Positions 11,602 to 21,159 of a stretch of 27,805 bases of DNA are shown one piece after another. Numbering within the stretch: the first letter of the stretch is position 1; each line of letters opens with the position of its first letter. The stretch lies in NCBI GenBank assembly GCA_033764445.1, contig JANRIZ010000074.1:1-27805 (forward strand). Direction: 5' to 3'. The stretch comes from JANRIZ01 sp033764445. GTDB taxonomy: Bacteria > Verrucomicrobiota > Verrucomicrobiia > JAWXBN01. A model generated the notes under the pieces. That model had not been told where the DNA came from and did no database searches. It was given only the letters and a program-made list of their open reading frames with translations. The position numbers and the translations under genes were made by a program.

Positions 11602-12252
11602 TTAGCGGGAGAGTTTTTTGCCGGTGGCCTGTTCGTACCCCTGCTGGGCGTAGGCAAAGGTCGGGCTGATGCTCAGCAGTTTTTTGAATTCGGCCGCCGC
11701 CGTGCGGGCATCGCCGTTGAGCAGGAGGGACCAGGCCGTCCCGCTCAGTCCGGTGGTGTCCTCCGGGTAGTAGTCATTGATGCGGCGGTAGTAGGTGAGC
11801 GCCTGGCCGTAGTTCTTTTCCGCGTAAAAGGCCGAGGCCACCGTGGAAAGAGCCGAGTATTGGGCCGGGTCGATGCGCAAAATGCTGTCGGCGACCGTGC
11901 GGGACTCCTTGTAGTCCCCCACCGCGAGGGCCGTGTTCATGCGTCCGAGCAGGGCGTTGATGGATTGGGGCTGCATGTTGGAGGCCGCCCGGTAGAATTT
12001 GGCGGCATTCACATAATCTTTCTTTGCGTAGGCCAGCCAGCCGTTGCGCAGGGCCACGAGGTAGGCGTCGCCGCCCAGGTTTTCGAATTCCCTGAGCTTG
12101 GTGATCGCCTGATCGTACTGGCCCGCGGTTTCCGCATCCGTGGAGGCTTTCCAGGCGGCGGCCAATTTTGAGACATCCTCCTGGGCGTTGACGGAGGAGA
12201 TGAGAAGACCCAGCAGAATGAGGGTCAGGACGTGGGGACGGATCAGCGACAT
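11602..12252 (-). CDS. Exported TPR-repeat protein
   Basis: 216 residues. A signal peptide is clear (MSLIRPHVLTLILLGLLISSVNAQ, cleavage after NAQ or close by). The remainder is about five tetratricopeptide units such as YVNAAKFYRAASNMQPQSINALLGRM and YGQALTYYRRINDYYPEDTTGL. The start is ATG 12252, with AAAGGAG 6 nt upstream; the longer in-frame ORF runs across the promoter region. It is the first gene of the five-gene operon, 13 nt before the PqqD-like gene. It likely scaffolds a periplasmic partner, perhaps the M23 domain of the operon's last gene. Confidence 0.85.
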   Translation of the reverse strand: MSLIRPHVLTLILLGLLISSVNAQEDVSKLAAAWKASTDAETAGQYDQAITKLREFENLGGDAYLVALRNGWLAYAKKDYVNAAKFYRAASNMQPQSINALLGRMNTALAVGDYKESRTVADSILRIDPAQYSALSTVASAFYAEKNYGQALTYYRRINDYYPEDTTGLSGTAWSLLLNGDARTAAAEFKKLLSISPTFAYAQQGYEQATGKKLSR

Positions 12253-12322
12253 GTGTGCTCCTTTGTTAGTTTTGATTGCAACAGGTTTCCGTAAAGGCAT
12301 GATGAGGAGGAAGTCCAAAATT

Positions 12323-12338
12323 GTAAAGAATGTGTAAA
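12323..12338. promoter_or_regulatory. Cpx-box-like direct repeat
   Basis: GTAAA at 12323-12327 and GTAAA at 12334-12338, 6 nt apart. The CpxR consensus is a GTAAA direct repeat with a spacer of about 5 nt. It lies between the divergent TPR operon and the CpxR-like gene, where it could control both. Confidence 0.55.
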
Positions 12339-12430
12339 ATTGCTGCCCGGGGCGCGGAGGTGTGTTAACATCCGGGGACAGAGCCGACCATTCCGGCCCC
12401 CGCCAGTCCAATGAAACCCAGTGATTTTCC

Positions 12431-13162
12431 ATGACGCCCCCCCCTGATTCCCCCTCCTCCCGGCCCCGCATTCTGCTGGTGGATGATGACCGCAAATTGT
12501 GTCGCCTGATCGCCGGGTATCTGGACCCTCTGGGTTATGAGATCGTCCCCGTGCACACCGGACCCGAAGGGGTGGAACGCGCCGTCTCCGAGTCCTGGCA
12601 CGCGGTGATTCTGGACGTGATGCTGCCGGGCCTGGACGGGTTTGAGGTCCTGCGCCAGCTCCGGGCCAAGACGGATGTGCCCGTGCTGATGCTCACCGCA
12701 CGCGGCGAGGAGACCGACCGCATCGTGGGATTGGAAATCGGGGCCGATGATTATCTGCCCAAGACCTTTTCCTCCCGGGAACTGCTCGCGCGTCTGCGGG
12801 CCGTCACCCGCCGTCAACGTCTCAAACCGCAGACGGAGGCGGCTGTCGAGGAGCTGGTGGCGGGCGGTCTTCGCATTTTCCCCGAGTCGCGCCGGGCGGT
12901 TCTCGACGACCAGGCACTGGCACTGACCCCCGTGGAATTCGATCTGCTGCTGTGTCTGGCCCGGGCCAAGGGCCGGGTCCGCTCGCGCGAGCAGTTGCTT
13001 GAGGACATCCGTCAGCGCAACTACGAGGTCTTTGACCGGAGCATCGATGTCCATATTTCCGCCCTGCGCCGCAAGCTCGGGGACGATGCGAAAAACCCCC
13101 GCTACATCCGCACCTATCGTTCCGCCGGGTACATGCTCACCGACGGACAGGAGGAGGAATGA
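12431..13162 (+). CDS. cpxR: OmpR/CpxR-family response regulator
   Basis: 243 residues. Receiver domain with acidic DDD near residue 20, phospho-acceptor D62 in ILDVMLPG, T in LMLTARG and the switch Lys in LPKTFSSREL (T where P is usual). The C-terminal winged-helix domain has TPVEFDLLLCLARAKGRVRSREQLL and SIDVHISALRRKLGDD. It resembles CpxR in layout and is paired with a CpxA-like kinase. The stop overlaps the kinase start (ATGA). The upstream GTAAA repeat suggests autoregulation. Symbol is by similarity; exact orthology is not proven. Confidence 0.88.
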   Translation: MTPPPDSPSSRPRILLVDDDRKLCRLIAGYLDPLGYEIVPVHTGPEGVERAVSESWHAVILDVMLPGLDGFEVLRQLRAKTDVPVLMLTARGEETDRIVGLEIGADDYLPKTFSSRELLARLRAVTRRQRLKPQTEAAVEELVAGGLRIFPESRRAVLDDQALALTPVEFDLLLCLARAKGRVRSREQLLEDIRQRNYEVFDRSIDVHISALRRKLGDDAKNPRYIRTYRSAGYMLTDGQEEE

Positions 13163-14697
13163 AGATCCGCTTTCCACTTTTTGCAAAGCTCCTGCTGTGG
13201 TCGCTACTGCATCTGATCGCGCTTTTTGTCATTTTTGGCTATCTGCTCCATTCCCAGTTCGGGTCCTTCGGCAGTTTGTTGCTTCCCGAAAGTGCCCGGG
13301 ACCGGGTGCAGGTCATGACCCGGCGGCTGGCCGGTCAGCTGGAGAACGCGCCCTTTGAGCGATGGGGGGAACTTGTCAGGGGCGAGGGCCGCATCCAGGG
13401 CATGGAATTTGGCCTGTACAACGGACGCGGGGAGTGGATTGCCGGGGAGGAGAGGAAGATTCCCGCCGACGTGTTCCGGGCGGCTTTCCGCCGTGGCCAC
13501 CGGCCTCCAGAACCCCGTTCCAATCCGGAGGCCGCCCGGCCACTGCCACCCCCTCCTCCACACGGGGGGCACGGTCCCCATCCCGAGTCCCGCCGCGGCG
13601 AACCCCGTTTTCCCACCACCGCATTCCGATCGGAGGGGTCGTACTGGCTGGTGGTGTATCTGCCCCACGGACGGGTCTTCGACCAATTTGAGCGGCCGGT
13701 GATTTTGGTGGGAGAGGCGGGGTTTTTGGGTGGAACACCCCTGCTCTTCAATCCCCGCCCCTGGCTTTTGGCCGGTGGGGGGGCCTTATTGGTGTCCCTG
13801 ATCACGTGGATGATCATGGCCCGCCACCTCACCCGGCCCCTGTCGGAAATGACGCGGGTGGCCGGGCAGATTGCGGAAGGATGTTTTGATGTGCGTGTGC
13901 GCGAGGGGCGCATGGATGAACTGGGACAGCTGGCACAATCCATCAACCGCATGGCGCGGCGGATTGCCGGATTGCTCACCGGGCAGAAGCGATTTCTGGG
14001 GGACGTGGCCCATGAATTGTGCGCTCCCCTGGCACGCATGGAACTGGCGCTGGGAATTCTCGAACAGAAGGCCTCCGGGGATGATCTTCAGAGGGTCGAG
14101 GATGTGCGGGAGGAGCTGACCCACATGCGGATGCTCGTGAACGAGCTGTTGCGTTTTTCCAAGGCCTCGCTGGCCCAGAAACAGATCAGTCTGGAGCGTG
14201 TGCCCCTGGCTCCGCTGGTTTCCGAGGCGGTGCGCCGCGAAAAGGGACGGGAGGCGGCGGTGGCGGAGATCGTACCCGAGGGACTGGTTGTCGAGGCCGA
14301 TCCCGAGCTGCTGCGCCGGGCGCTGGCCAATCTGGTGCGCAACGCCCTCCGTTATGCCGGAGCGGAGGGGGGGATCGCGGTGGAGGCCCGGCTCGATGGC
14401 CCGCGGGTTCATATCCAGGTCCGGGACCGGGGAGCCGGGGTTCCGGAGGAGGATTTGGAGAAGATTTTTGATCCGTTTTACCGTGTTGACCAGTCGCGCA
14501 CCGCGCAAACCGGCGGCAGCGGATTGGGGCTGGCCATCGTCAGAAGCTGTATTGATTCCTGCGGGGGATCGGTGACCGCCCGGAATCTGCGACCCCGAGG
14601 ATTTGAAGTGGTGATCACCCTGGCCGGGTCCCTTCCAACGGTGCGGAAATCGGGGATTTTCGCGCCGATCCAGGAAGGCATTGCCCCCTTCAGGTGA
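13159..14697 (+). CDS. cpxA: CpxA-like sensor histidine kinase with a His/Pro-rich periplasmic loop
   Basis: 512 residues: one N-terminal membrane segment, a periplasmic domain of about 170 residues, a second membrane segment (WLLAGGGALLVSLITWMIM), HAMP, HisKA with H285 in VAHELCAPL, then HATPase with NLVRNALRYA, a DRGAGVP box and GGSGLGLAIV. The catalytic parts are intact. The periplasmic domain contains a low-complexity stretch near residues 113-150 (RRGHRPPEP, PPPPPHGGHGPHPESRRG) that could bind divalent metal such as Zn, Cu or Ni. It likely phosphorylates the upstream regulator. Confidence 0.88.
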   Translation: MKIRFPLFAKLLLWSLLHLIALFVIFGYLLHSQFGSFGSLLLPESARDRVQVMTRRLAGQLENAPFERWGELVRGEGRIQGMEFGLYNGRGEWIAGEERKIPADVFRAAFRRGHRPPEPRSNPEAARPLPPPPPHGGHGPHPESRRGEPRFPTTAFRSEGSYWLVVYLPHGRVFDQFERPVILVGEAGFLGGTPLLFNPRPWLLAGGGALLVSLITWMIMARHLTRPLSEMTRVAGQIAEGCFDVRVREGRMDELGQLAQSINRMARRIAGLLTGQKRFLGDVAHELCAPLARMELALGILEQKASGDDLQRVEDVREELTHMRMLVNELLRFSKASLAQKQISLERVPLAPLVSEAVRREKGREAAVAEIVPEGLVVEADPELLRRALANLVRNALRYAGAEGGIAVEARLDGPRVHIQVRDRGAGVPEEDLEKIFDPFYRVDQSRTAQTGGSGLGLAIVRSCIDSCGGSVTARNLRPRGFEVVITLAGSLPTVRKSGIFAPIQEGIAPFR

Positions 14698-14762
14698 GCC
14701 GGACCATGCAGGGGCAGGGGATTCCGGGGTTTTCACGGGTCTGACCCGGGCCACGGATCAGG

Positions 14763-16316
14763 TCAGGCCCTGGCTTTTTTATCGTCCGACTCAATCCGGG
14801 GAAAAAGCGGCTGGGCCTCGCCGATGGGTTGTCCCGGAGGCAGCAAACCCCAGCGGGCAAATTGCGGGAAGAGAACCTGTTTTTCGCGCAGCCCCAGCTG
14901 ATCCTGGATTTTGGAGGCCACCGTGGGCATGACCGGGGCGACCAGCACCGAAACCAGGCGCAGGGATTCGGCCAGGTTGTAGAGGACCGTATCCAGTTTG
15001 GCGGCCTTCGCCGGGTCCTTGGCCAGGGCCCACGGTGCGCTTTGTTCGATGTATTGGTTCGTGCGTTGAACCAGCTGCCAGAGCAGGGAAAGTGCCTCAT
15101 GGGTTTTGTTTTCTGAAAAACAGCGGATCACCTCCGGAAGGATTTCACCGCCCAGAGCATCGAGACTTTTGTCGTTTTCATCCTTCTCGACGGGCGCAGG
15201 AATCAGACCCTGACGATACCGCTTGATCATATTCAATGAGCGGTTGAGCAGATTGCCCAGATCGTTGGCCAGATCGCTGTTGAAGCGCGTGACAAAACCC
15301 TCATGGGAAAAGTCGCTGTCGTAACCGACGACCATTTCGCGCATCAGAAAATAACGGAACGCATCGACGCCGTATTTTGAAGCGTATTCCAGAGGGTCAA
15401 CGATGTTGCCCAGACTCTTGCTCATTTTTTCCCTGTCCATCGTCCACCATCCGTGAACCAGAAGCTGGCGGGGCTGAGGGAGGCCGATGGCTTGGAGCAT
15501 GATTGGCCAGTAGATGGCATGGGCCGGGATCATGATATCCTTGCCGATGACATGATGGTCGGCGGGCCAGTACGAGCCGGATTCCGTGGTGCCGTATCCG
15601 ACCACGGAAACGTAGTTGATCAGGGCATCGAACCACACGTAGGTCACGTATTCGGGATCAAACGGAAAGGGAATGCCCCATGAAAGGCGTGCCTTCGGAC
15701 GGGAGATGCAGAGATCGCCGAGCGGTTTTTGGAGGAAGCCGAGGACCTCCTTGCGGCGGAATTCGGGGCAGATGAAACCGGGATTTTTTTCGACAAAATC
15801 AATCAGCCACTGCTGATGGGACCCCAGCCTGAAATAGTAGTTTTCCTCGGTCAGTGCGATCACCTCGCCGTAAATCTCGGGAAAATTCCCATCCGGGAGC
15901 CGTTCCTTTTCGGTGACGAACTGTTCCTGACGTGTGGAGTAGAACCCCTCGAATTTGCCCTTGTAGATGTGGCCCTCATCAAAAAGCTTCTGCAGGATGT
16001 CCTGCACCACCTTTTTGTGGCGGGGTTGGGTCGTGCGGACAAAGTCATCGTTGGAAATGTCCAGGGACCGGCAGAGGGTGACAAAATGCGCCGACATTTC
16101 GTCGCAGAAAGCCTGGGGTTCGACCCCGTGTTTCTGGGCCGATTGCTGGACCTTCTGGCCGTGTTCGTCCACACCCGTCAGAAAATGGACCGCCTCGCCC
16201 TGGGCCCGATGGAAGCGGGCAATGACATCGGCGAGCACCTTTTCATAGGCGTGGCCGAGGTGGGGTTTGCCATTGACGTAGTCAATGGCCGTCGTGATGT
16301 AGAATTTTTTGGACAT
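14763..16316 (-). CDS. metG: Methionyl-tRNA synthetase
   Basis: 517 residues, class I synthetase with HLGH near residue 20 (HIGH motif), TGVDEHGQK, WFDALINYVS and KMSKS (REKMSKSLGN). The zinc-knuckle region lacks paired Cys (FYSTRQEQFV), as in the short MetRS type, and no C-terminal tRNA-binding domain is present. It charges tRNA-Met and initiator tRNA in the cytoplasm. Flanking genes are unrelated. Confidence 0.95.
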   Translation of the reverse strand: MSKKFYITTAIDYVNGKPHLGHAYEKVLADVIARFHRAQGEAVHFLTGVDEHGQKVQQSAQKHGVEPQAFCDEMSAHFVTLCRSLDISNDDFVRTTQPRHKKVVQDILQKLFDEGHIYKGKFEGFYSTRQEQFVTEKERLPDGNFPEIYGEVIALTEENYYFRLGSHQQWLIDFVEKNPGFICPEFRRKEVLGFLQKPLGDLCISRPKARLSWGIPFPFDPEYVTYVWFDALINYVSVVGYGTTESGSYWPADHHVIGKDIMIPAHAIYWPIMLQAIGLPQPRQLLVHGWWTMDREKMSKSLGNIVDPLEYASKYGVDAFRYFLMREMVVGYDSDFSHEGFVTRFNSDLANDLGNLLNRSLNMIKRYRQGLIPAPVEKDENDKSLDALGGEILPEVIRCFSENKTHEALSLLWQLVQRTNQYIEQSAPWALAKDPAKAAKLDTVLYNLAESLRLVSVLVAPVMPTVASKIQDQLGLREKQVLFPQFARWGLLPPGQPIGEAQPLFPRIESDDKKARA

Positions 16317-16374
16317 GGTGCTGTGGATTGTTTACCCGGGGATCAGACCGATGAACAGCCAATATTGACGGCCT

Positions 16375-18126
16375 TCACTCGTAGGAGATTTTGTCGGAGA
16401 GCCAACGGATGTAGCGTTCAAAATATCCGTGTTTGAGAACCGGCTCATGTTCGGACGCCGGCGGAAGACCGTTCGGTTCGATGTTCAGGAGGCTGGGTTG
16501 GGTCTGGGGAATGGTTTTCAGAAGTGCGGCTGCCTGGTCCCGGGCCCCCGTTTTCCACAAACAGGTGAGTAACCCGTGCGCAAAAAGTGGGTTGTCCGGA
16601 AATCGCGCATGCAAGGAGTGGAAGATGGCCCTGCCCGACTGATAATCCTCCCTCATCAGGCAGGACAGGGCGTACATTTCAGGAATACACCGGAACTCGG
16701 GATTTTGTTTGTACAGCCGGTCCGTTCCGATGACAAAAGAGGGAAACTCACCGTTTCTGAGGTTTTCAAAGACCATCAGCGACTGGGTGCGGGAATCAAA
16801 TTCTTTCCAGAGCGTGAATTTGGCGGTGACAAACTCCCGGAATGTCAGGCCTGTTGAGCGGGGGATCAAACCGTGTTGAAACTGAAAAATGAAAAGCTGG
16901 TTCCATACGGCCAGAAGAATCAGCAGGGCTGGAAACCCCTTCTGAACCCAGGGCTTTGAATATTGGATGAAAGCCGCGATTCCAAACGCAAAGGCCGGGA
17001 GGAGCATGTCAAAACGCCTGTGTCCGAAAGACCAGGAGGCGTTCGGGTCCACGCGGGTCGCGTTGATGACCACCTGAACCACGAAAAGGATTCCGAGGAG
17101 CAGAATCCACCTTTGAAACGGCCCCCAGGCTTTCGTCCAGCCGGGGATTGCCAGAATCAGAAGGGGATGCCACAGAAAAAGTCCGTGGTTGGTCGAGAAG
17201 AGAATCAGCCATACATTTTCCCAAACAAAACCAAACGGCTGGGAAATGCCCGGGTTGAACAGAAATGCCCCATAAATCAGTTTGAATGCGACCAGCTGTG
17301 GTGAGACTCCAAGCAGCATTCCTGCTCCGAGTACGATCAGATTTCTGAGTGTTCGCACCTTTCCCTCCCATAAGAGAAACAGGACCAGAAGGGGGATCCA
17401 CAAGGCTGCCTGCCAGCGGGTACAGACAAGCAGGCCGGCCACCATGCCAGTCCAGAACAGGGAGGTTTTTCTTGTGATCAGAAAAAACAGGAGGGCTGAG
17501 GCAAACAGGCTCGCATTGTGAGCGACAGGGGCGCTGCACCAGAAATAGTATGTCGCAGAGGAGCACAGAAGAATCGACAGGGCGGCCAGAAGGCTGTTTT
17601 GATAGGAAAAGAAGCCTCTCAAAAACTGGAATGTCAGCACAATCCCCAAAAGACCCAGAAAGGAATCTGCCAGGTAGACAGACATCTGTAATGCCGTTGA
17701 ATATCCTGCGGGACCGGATGGTTGCCCCAGCGATTCCAGCCCTGCTGCCACCAGATACGCCGGCATCCAGAACAGGGCGGGACCAATGGCCCAGATGTTT
17801 CCCGGTTTCCCCGTGGGATTGTTGTAAAAGGGGCTCGAAGCGGGATCGGTCTGAAAATGTCGGAACTCATTTGTGAAATCAAGGTCCCCATCAAAAACAG
17901 CGGACCGCAGGTAAATGAAGTGGAAGACAGAGTCTCCGGAAATTGCACGCGGGAGCCAGGTCATGTACATCAGGCTGAAGTGCAGCACTCCCATGACCAG
18001 CCAGGTGAATGACAGGATCACCCATGCCCGCAACGGAGTGTCATTCTGAAACTGTTCGGACAGCCGACGGGCAAATTGTTCCAGCCGGGGGATGGGGAAT
18101 AGGGGGCGGGCCATTGATCGGAGCAT
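16375..18126 (-). CDS. Multi-span membrane protein, GT-C glycosyltransferase-like
   Basis: 583 residues with 9-11 predicted membrane segments. Early on is SGDSVFHFIYLRSAVFDGDLDF; an acidic pair after the first membrane segment is typical of dolichol/undecaprenyl-phosphate-sugar dependent GT-C enzymes. The C-terminal ~120 residues are soluble and TPR-like (FDSRTQSLMVF to AAALLKTIPQ). It probably transfers a sugar to an envelope acceptor, but the donor and acceptor are unknown. The start is the first ATG; another ATG 12 nt downstream is possible. Confidence 0.65.
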   Translation of the reverse strand: MLRSMARPLFPIPRLEQFARRLSEQFQNDTPLRAWVILSFTWLVMGVLHFSLMYMTWLPRAISGDSVFHFIYLRSAVFDGDLDFTNEFRHFQTDPASSPFYNNPTGKPGNIWAIGPALFWMPAYLVAAGLESLGQPSGPAGYSTALQMSVYLADSFLGLLGIVLTFQFLRGFFSYQNSLLAALSILLCSSATYYFWCSAPVAHNASLFASALLFFLITRKTSLFWTGMVAGLLVCTRWQAALWIPLLVLFLLWEGKVRTLRNLIVLGAGMLLGVSPQLVAFKLIYGAFLFNPGISQPFGFVWENVWLILFSTNHGLFLWHPLLILAIPGWTKAWGPFQRWILLLGILFVVQVVINATRVDPNASWSFGHRRFDMLLPAFAFGIAAFIQYSKPWVQKGFPALLILLAVWNQLFIFQFQHGLIPRSTGLTFREFVTAKFTLWKEFDSRTQSLMVFENLRNGEFPSFVIGTDRLYKQNPEFRCIPEMYALSCLMREDYQSGRAIFHSLHARFPDNPLFAHGLLTCLWKTGARDQAAALLKTIPQTQPSLLNIEPNGLPPASEHEPVLKHGYFERYIRWLSDKISYE

Positions 18127-18201
18127 TCTGTGGGGGCCGGGATTTTCAATAAAGCCTAAAACAAGCCTCCCCGTATTTTGTTCGGCAGGCCAGTTTCCCG
18201 T

Positions 18202-20421
18202 TCACGTCAGGCTGACCGGATCCACGTCGATGGCAATTTCGACATCGACGGGGTTTTGGAACGATTTGAGCGATTCCCGGAGAAAATCGGACAGGCGGAG
18301 GATGGAGGGGGAGCGCAGGAGAATCTGGAACCGGTAATGGGATTCCACCTTGGCCAGTGGGGCGGGGGCGGCCTCATTGAGAATCGTGTGCGTGGGGAGG
18401 TTTTTCCCCAGGGTGTGCTGGAGGGTTTCCGCCACGAACTTCACCTTGTTTTCGCTTTTGCCACGCAGGGTCAGAATCACCATGTGCGAGGAGGGCGGGT
18501 AGGAAAGTTGTTTTCGGAACTCGATTTCCTGTTCGTAGAATCCGAGGTAATCATGCTGGCGTGCAAACTGGATGGCCGGATGGAACGGGGTGAACGTCTG
18601 AACGATGACCTCCCCCTCGACATCGCCGCGCCCGGCGCGTCCGGCCACCTGGGTCAACAGCTGGAAGGTCCTTTCACCCGCCCGGAAATCCGATTGATGG
18701 AGACCCATATCCGCATTGACAATCCCCACGAGGGTGACGTTTGGGAAATGCAGACCCTTGGCGATCATCTGGGTGCCCACGAGGATGTCCACCTTTCCTG
18801 TTTTGAAGGACCCGAGCGCCTCGCGATAGGATTCCTTCTGCTGCATCGTATCCGAATCCATCCGCAGAATGCGGGCTTTGGGAAATATTCTGGCCAGGGC
18901 CCCCTCGATTTTTTCTGTGCCCATGCCCGCGTACCGGATTTTCGGGTCCTTGCACGACGGACATTGTGAGGGGGGTTTTGCGGAATGCCCGCAGAGATGG
19001 CAGAGCAGGATGTTTTTCTGGCGGTGAAACGTCAGGGCCACGCTGCATTCCGGGCACATTTCGACATGTCCGCACACATTGCAGACCATCGAGGAGGCGA
19101 ATCCGCGACGGTTGAGGAAGAGGATCGTCTGTTCCGACCGGGCCAGCCGCGCCTGGATGGCGGACTTCAGACGTTCGGAGAAGAGCTGGACCCCCTTTTG
19201 GCGCATCGCCTCCTGGCACATGTCCACGATGCGCATGAGCGGCATTTTTTTGTCATCAATACGGCCGGGCAACGGGCAGAGATGGTATTTTTTGCGCTGG
19301 GCATTGTGGTAGCTTTCCAGGGAGGGAGTCGCGCTGCCCAGCAACACCGAGGCCCGCATCATGTGTCCGCGCATGACCGCCACATCCCGGGCGTTGTAAC
19401 GCGGGGCCTTTTCCTGTTTGTAGGAACCCTCGTGTTCCTCATCGACAATGATCAGTCCCAGGTCGCGGACCGGGGCAAACACCGCCGACCGGGCCCCGAT
19501 GACGATGCGGGCGCGGCCCTCGTGGATTTTGTGCCATTCGTCATGCCGTTCCCCCGGGGAGAGATGACTGTGCAGGACCGCGACCAGTGTGTTGCTTTCC
19601 GCAAAACGCCCCTTGAAACGTTCGACCGTCTGGGGGGTGAGCGAAATTTCCGGCACGAGAATGATCGCGCCCCTGCCGTGGTGCAGCGCGTGCTGGATCC
19701 CCTGCAGATACACCTCGGTTTTGCCACTCCCTGTGACCCCGTGCAGCAGAATCACCGGGGGTTTGAGCGTATTGATGCTTTGTTTGACCAGTTCCAACGC
19801 CTCCATCTGTTCGGAGTTGAGCTTAAGCGGCTGGGTGGGCAGGAAGACCTCGTCATCGAAGGGGTCGCGTTCCTGCGTTTCCGCGGCGATGGTCACCAGT
19901 CCCAGGTCCTCCAGGGCGTTGGCACTTGAGCGGTTGCCGCCTGTCTGGCTGATCAAATCCGTGAGGAAGAGGCCGCCCGTGGACCGGACCTTTTCCAGCA
20001 TGACCGCCTGTTTCGGGGCACGTTTGGTCAGACGCGACAGTTCCTCGGTGGAGGGATCGCGTTTGGGGGTGACAAACAGGCGTTCCTTCCATCCGAGCGC
20101 CGTTTTGCGGACCACCTCGGGCATGATGGATTTCATCGCCGTTTCCACCGGGCAGCAGTAGTAGTCGGCCATCCATTTGGCGAGTTCAATCAGGTGCGTA
20201 TCGATGAGCGGCTTGGTACCGATGACCTCGGCAATGGGTTTGCAGTCGGGGAAATCCGCGTGGTCGGAGAGATGGGCGACAAAACCCGTCAGGACCTGAC
20301 GTCCGAACGGAATCCTGACCTTGGAGCCGATGTGGACGGAACCTTCCAGCAGCGTGGGGACCCGATAGTCAAATTCACGGCCCACCGCCCGTTCGATGAT
20401 GACCTTTGCAAATTGCGCCAT
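18202..20421 (-). CDS. priA: Primosomal replication-restart helicase PriA
   Basis: About 739 residues from ATG 20421 (MAQFAKVIIERAVGREFDY), where PriA homology begins; a longer in-frame extension is out of frame with known PriA N-termini. It has a DNA-binding domain, Walker A GVTGSGKTEVY, the Walker B-like IIVDEEHEGSYKQ, and two zinc-binding clusters (CNVCGHVEMCPEC and CHLCGH/CPSC). It reloads the replisome at stalled forks. The bioG-like gene is divergent with a gap of about 100 bp. Confidence 0.94.
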   Translation of the reverse strand: MAQFAKVIIERAVGREFDYRVPTLLEGSVHIGSKVRIPFGRQVLTGFVAHLSDHADFPDCKPIAEVIGTKPLIDTHLIELAKWMADYYCCPVETAMKSIMPEVVRKTALGWKERLFVTPKRDPSTEELSRLTKRAPKQAVMLEKVRSTGGLFLTDLISQTGGNRSSANALEDLGLVTIAAETQERDPFDDEVFLPTQPLKLNSEQMEALELVKQSINTLKPPVILLHGVTGSGKTEVYLQGIQHALHHGRGAIILVPEISLTPQTVERFKGRFAESNTLVAVLHSHLSPGERHDEWHKIHEGRARIVIGARSAVFAPVRDLGLIIVDEEHEGSYKQEKAPRYNARDVAVMRGHMMRASVLLGSATPSLESYHNAQRKKYHLCPLPGRIDDKKMPLMRIVDMCQEAMRQKGVQLFSERLKSAIQARLARSEQTILFLNRRGFASSMVCNVCGHVEMCPECSVALTFHRQKNILLCHLCGHSAKPPSQCPSCKDPKIRYAGMGTEKIEGALARIFPKARILRMDSDTMQQKESYREALGSFKTGKVDILVGTQMIAKGLHFPNVTLVGIVNADMGLHQSDFRAGERTFQLLTQVAGRAGRGDVEGEVIVQTFTPFHPAIQFARQHDYLGFYEQEIEFRKQLSYPPSSHMVILTLRGKSENKVKFVAETLQHTLGKNLPTHTILNEAAPAPLAKVESHYRFQILLRSPSILRLSDFLRESLKSFQNPVDVEIAIDVDPVSLT

Positions 20422-20523
20422 GGAGGGGGAAAGTAAACGCCGAAAGCCCCGGCGAGTAAACTCCGAAACCGGAGGAAGTGTCCATCCCGGAATCGGCGGA
20501 ACTTTCGTCCGGACCACTTGAAC

Positions 20524-21159
20524 ATGGGGGTGTTTTCCGGCAGGCTCCGGAGTGTGACGCCCAAAACACTCTGGATCACCGGCTGGGCCATTCCGCCCGT
20601 CTGGTTTTCCCGGCAGGTCTGCACGGTCTTTCCCGACGATCCGGGCGAGGTGCGTCTGCCCGGACCGGATTGTTTTGAGGGAATCCACTGGTCCGGGTAC
20701 GACCGGTTTGTCGGATATTCCTTCGGTGCGTTTTGGCTGCTGCAAAATGCGCCCGAAGGAGTCCGGGACAAGTTGCGGGTGATCGCCCCCTTTTCCGCAT
20801 TTTGCGCCGAGGCCGGGCGGGGGGGGCGGGTTCTGACCACGCAGGTGAAAGTGCTGCGCCGCTGGCTGGCGCGGGAGCCGCTGGCGGCACTGGGGGATTT
20901 TTATGCCCGGGCCGGGGTGTCGCTGACCGTGCCCACGGAACTCCCGGCTCCCGTCGAGACACTCCTGTGGGGGTTGGACATGATGGCGGCGGGGAAACTG
21001 CCCGACAGCGTGTGCGGGACTGTTCCGGGCGTCATCGGCGCGTCGGATGCCCTTCTGGACGCCGCCCGGATCACGGCGCAATTTGCGGGGGTCAAAACCG
21101 TTCCCGGCACGCATGATTTGCTTCCCCTTCTGCGGGCACTCAAGCAACATGGACTGTGA
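20524..21159 (+). CDS. BioG-like alpha/beta hydrolase
   Basis: About 211 residues. The lid-less hydrolase has nucleophile S66 in VGYSFGAF and a C-terminal His in VPGTHDLL. Position directly before bioC suggests it is the pimeloyl-ACP methyl ester esterase that ends the BioC pathway (BioG/BioH/BioV role). An ATG 6 nt upstream is also possible. The stop overlaps the bioC start (GTGATGAG). Confidence 0.72.
   Translation: MGVFSGRLRSVTPKTLWITGWAIPPVWFSRQVCTVFPDDPGEVRLPGPDCFEGIHWSGYDRFVGYSFGAFWLLQNAPEGVRDKLRVIAPFSAFCAEAGRGGRVLTTQVKVLRRWLAREPLAALGDFYARAGVSLTVPTELPAPVETLLWGLDMMAAGKLPDSVCGTVPGVIGASDALLDAARITAQFAGVKTVPGTHDLLPLLRALKQHGL

Noticed and set aside
14698..14780. Terminator after the CpxA-like gene (GGGCC/GGCCC then TTTTTT)
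   Set aside because: Only a 5-bp stem with a 13-nt loop, overlapping the metG end; too weak to annotate.
20422..21150. N-terminal extension of PriA
   Set aside because: The open frame continues upstream but without PriA homology and across the divergent bioG-like gene.
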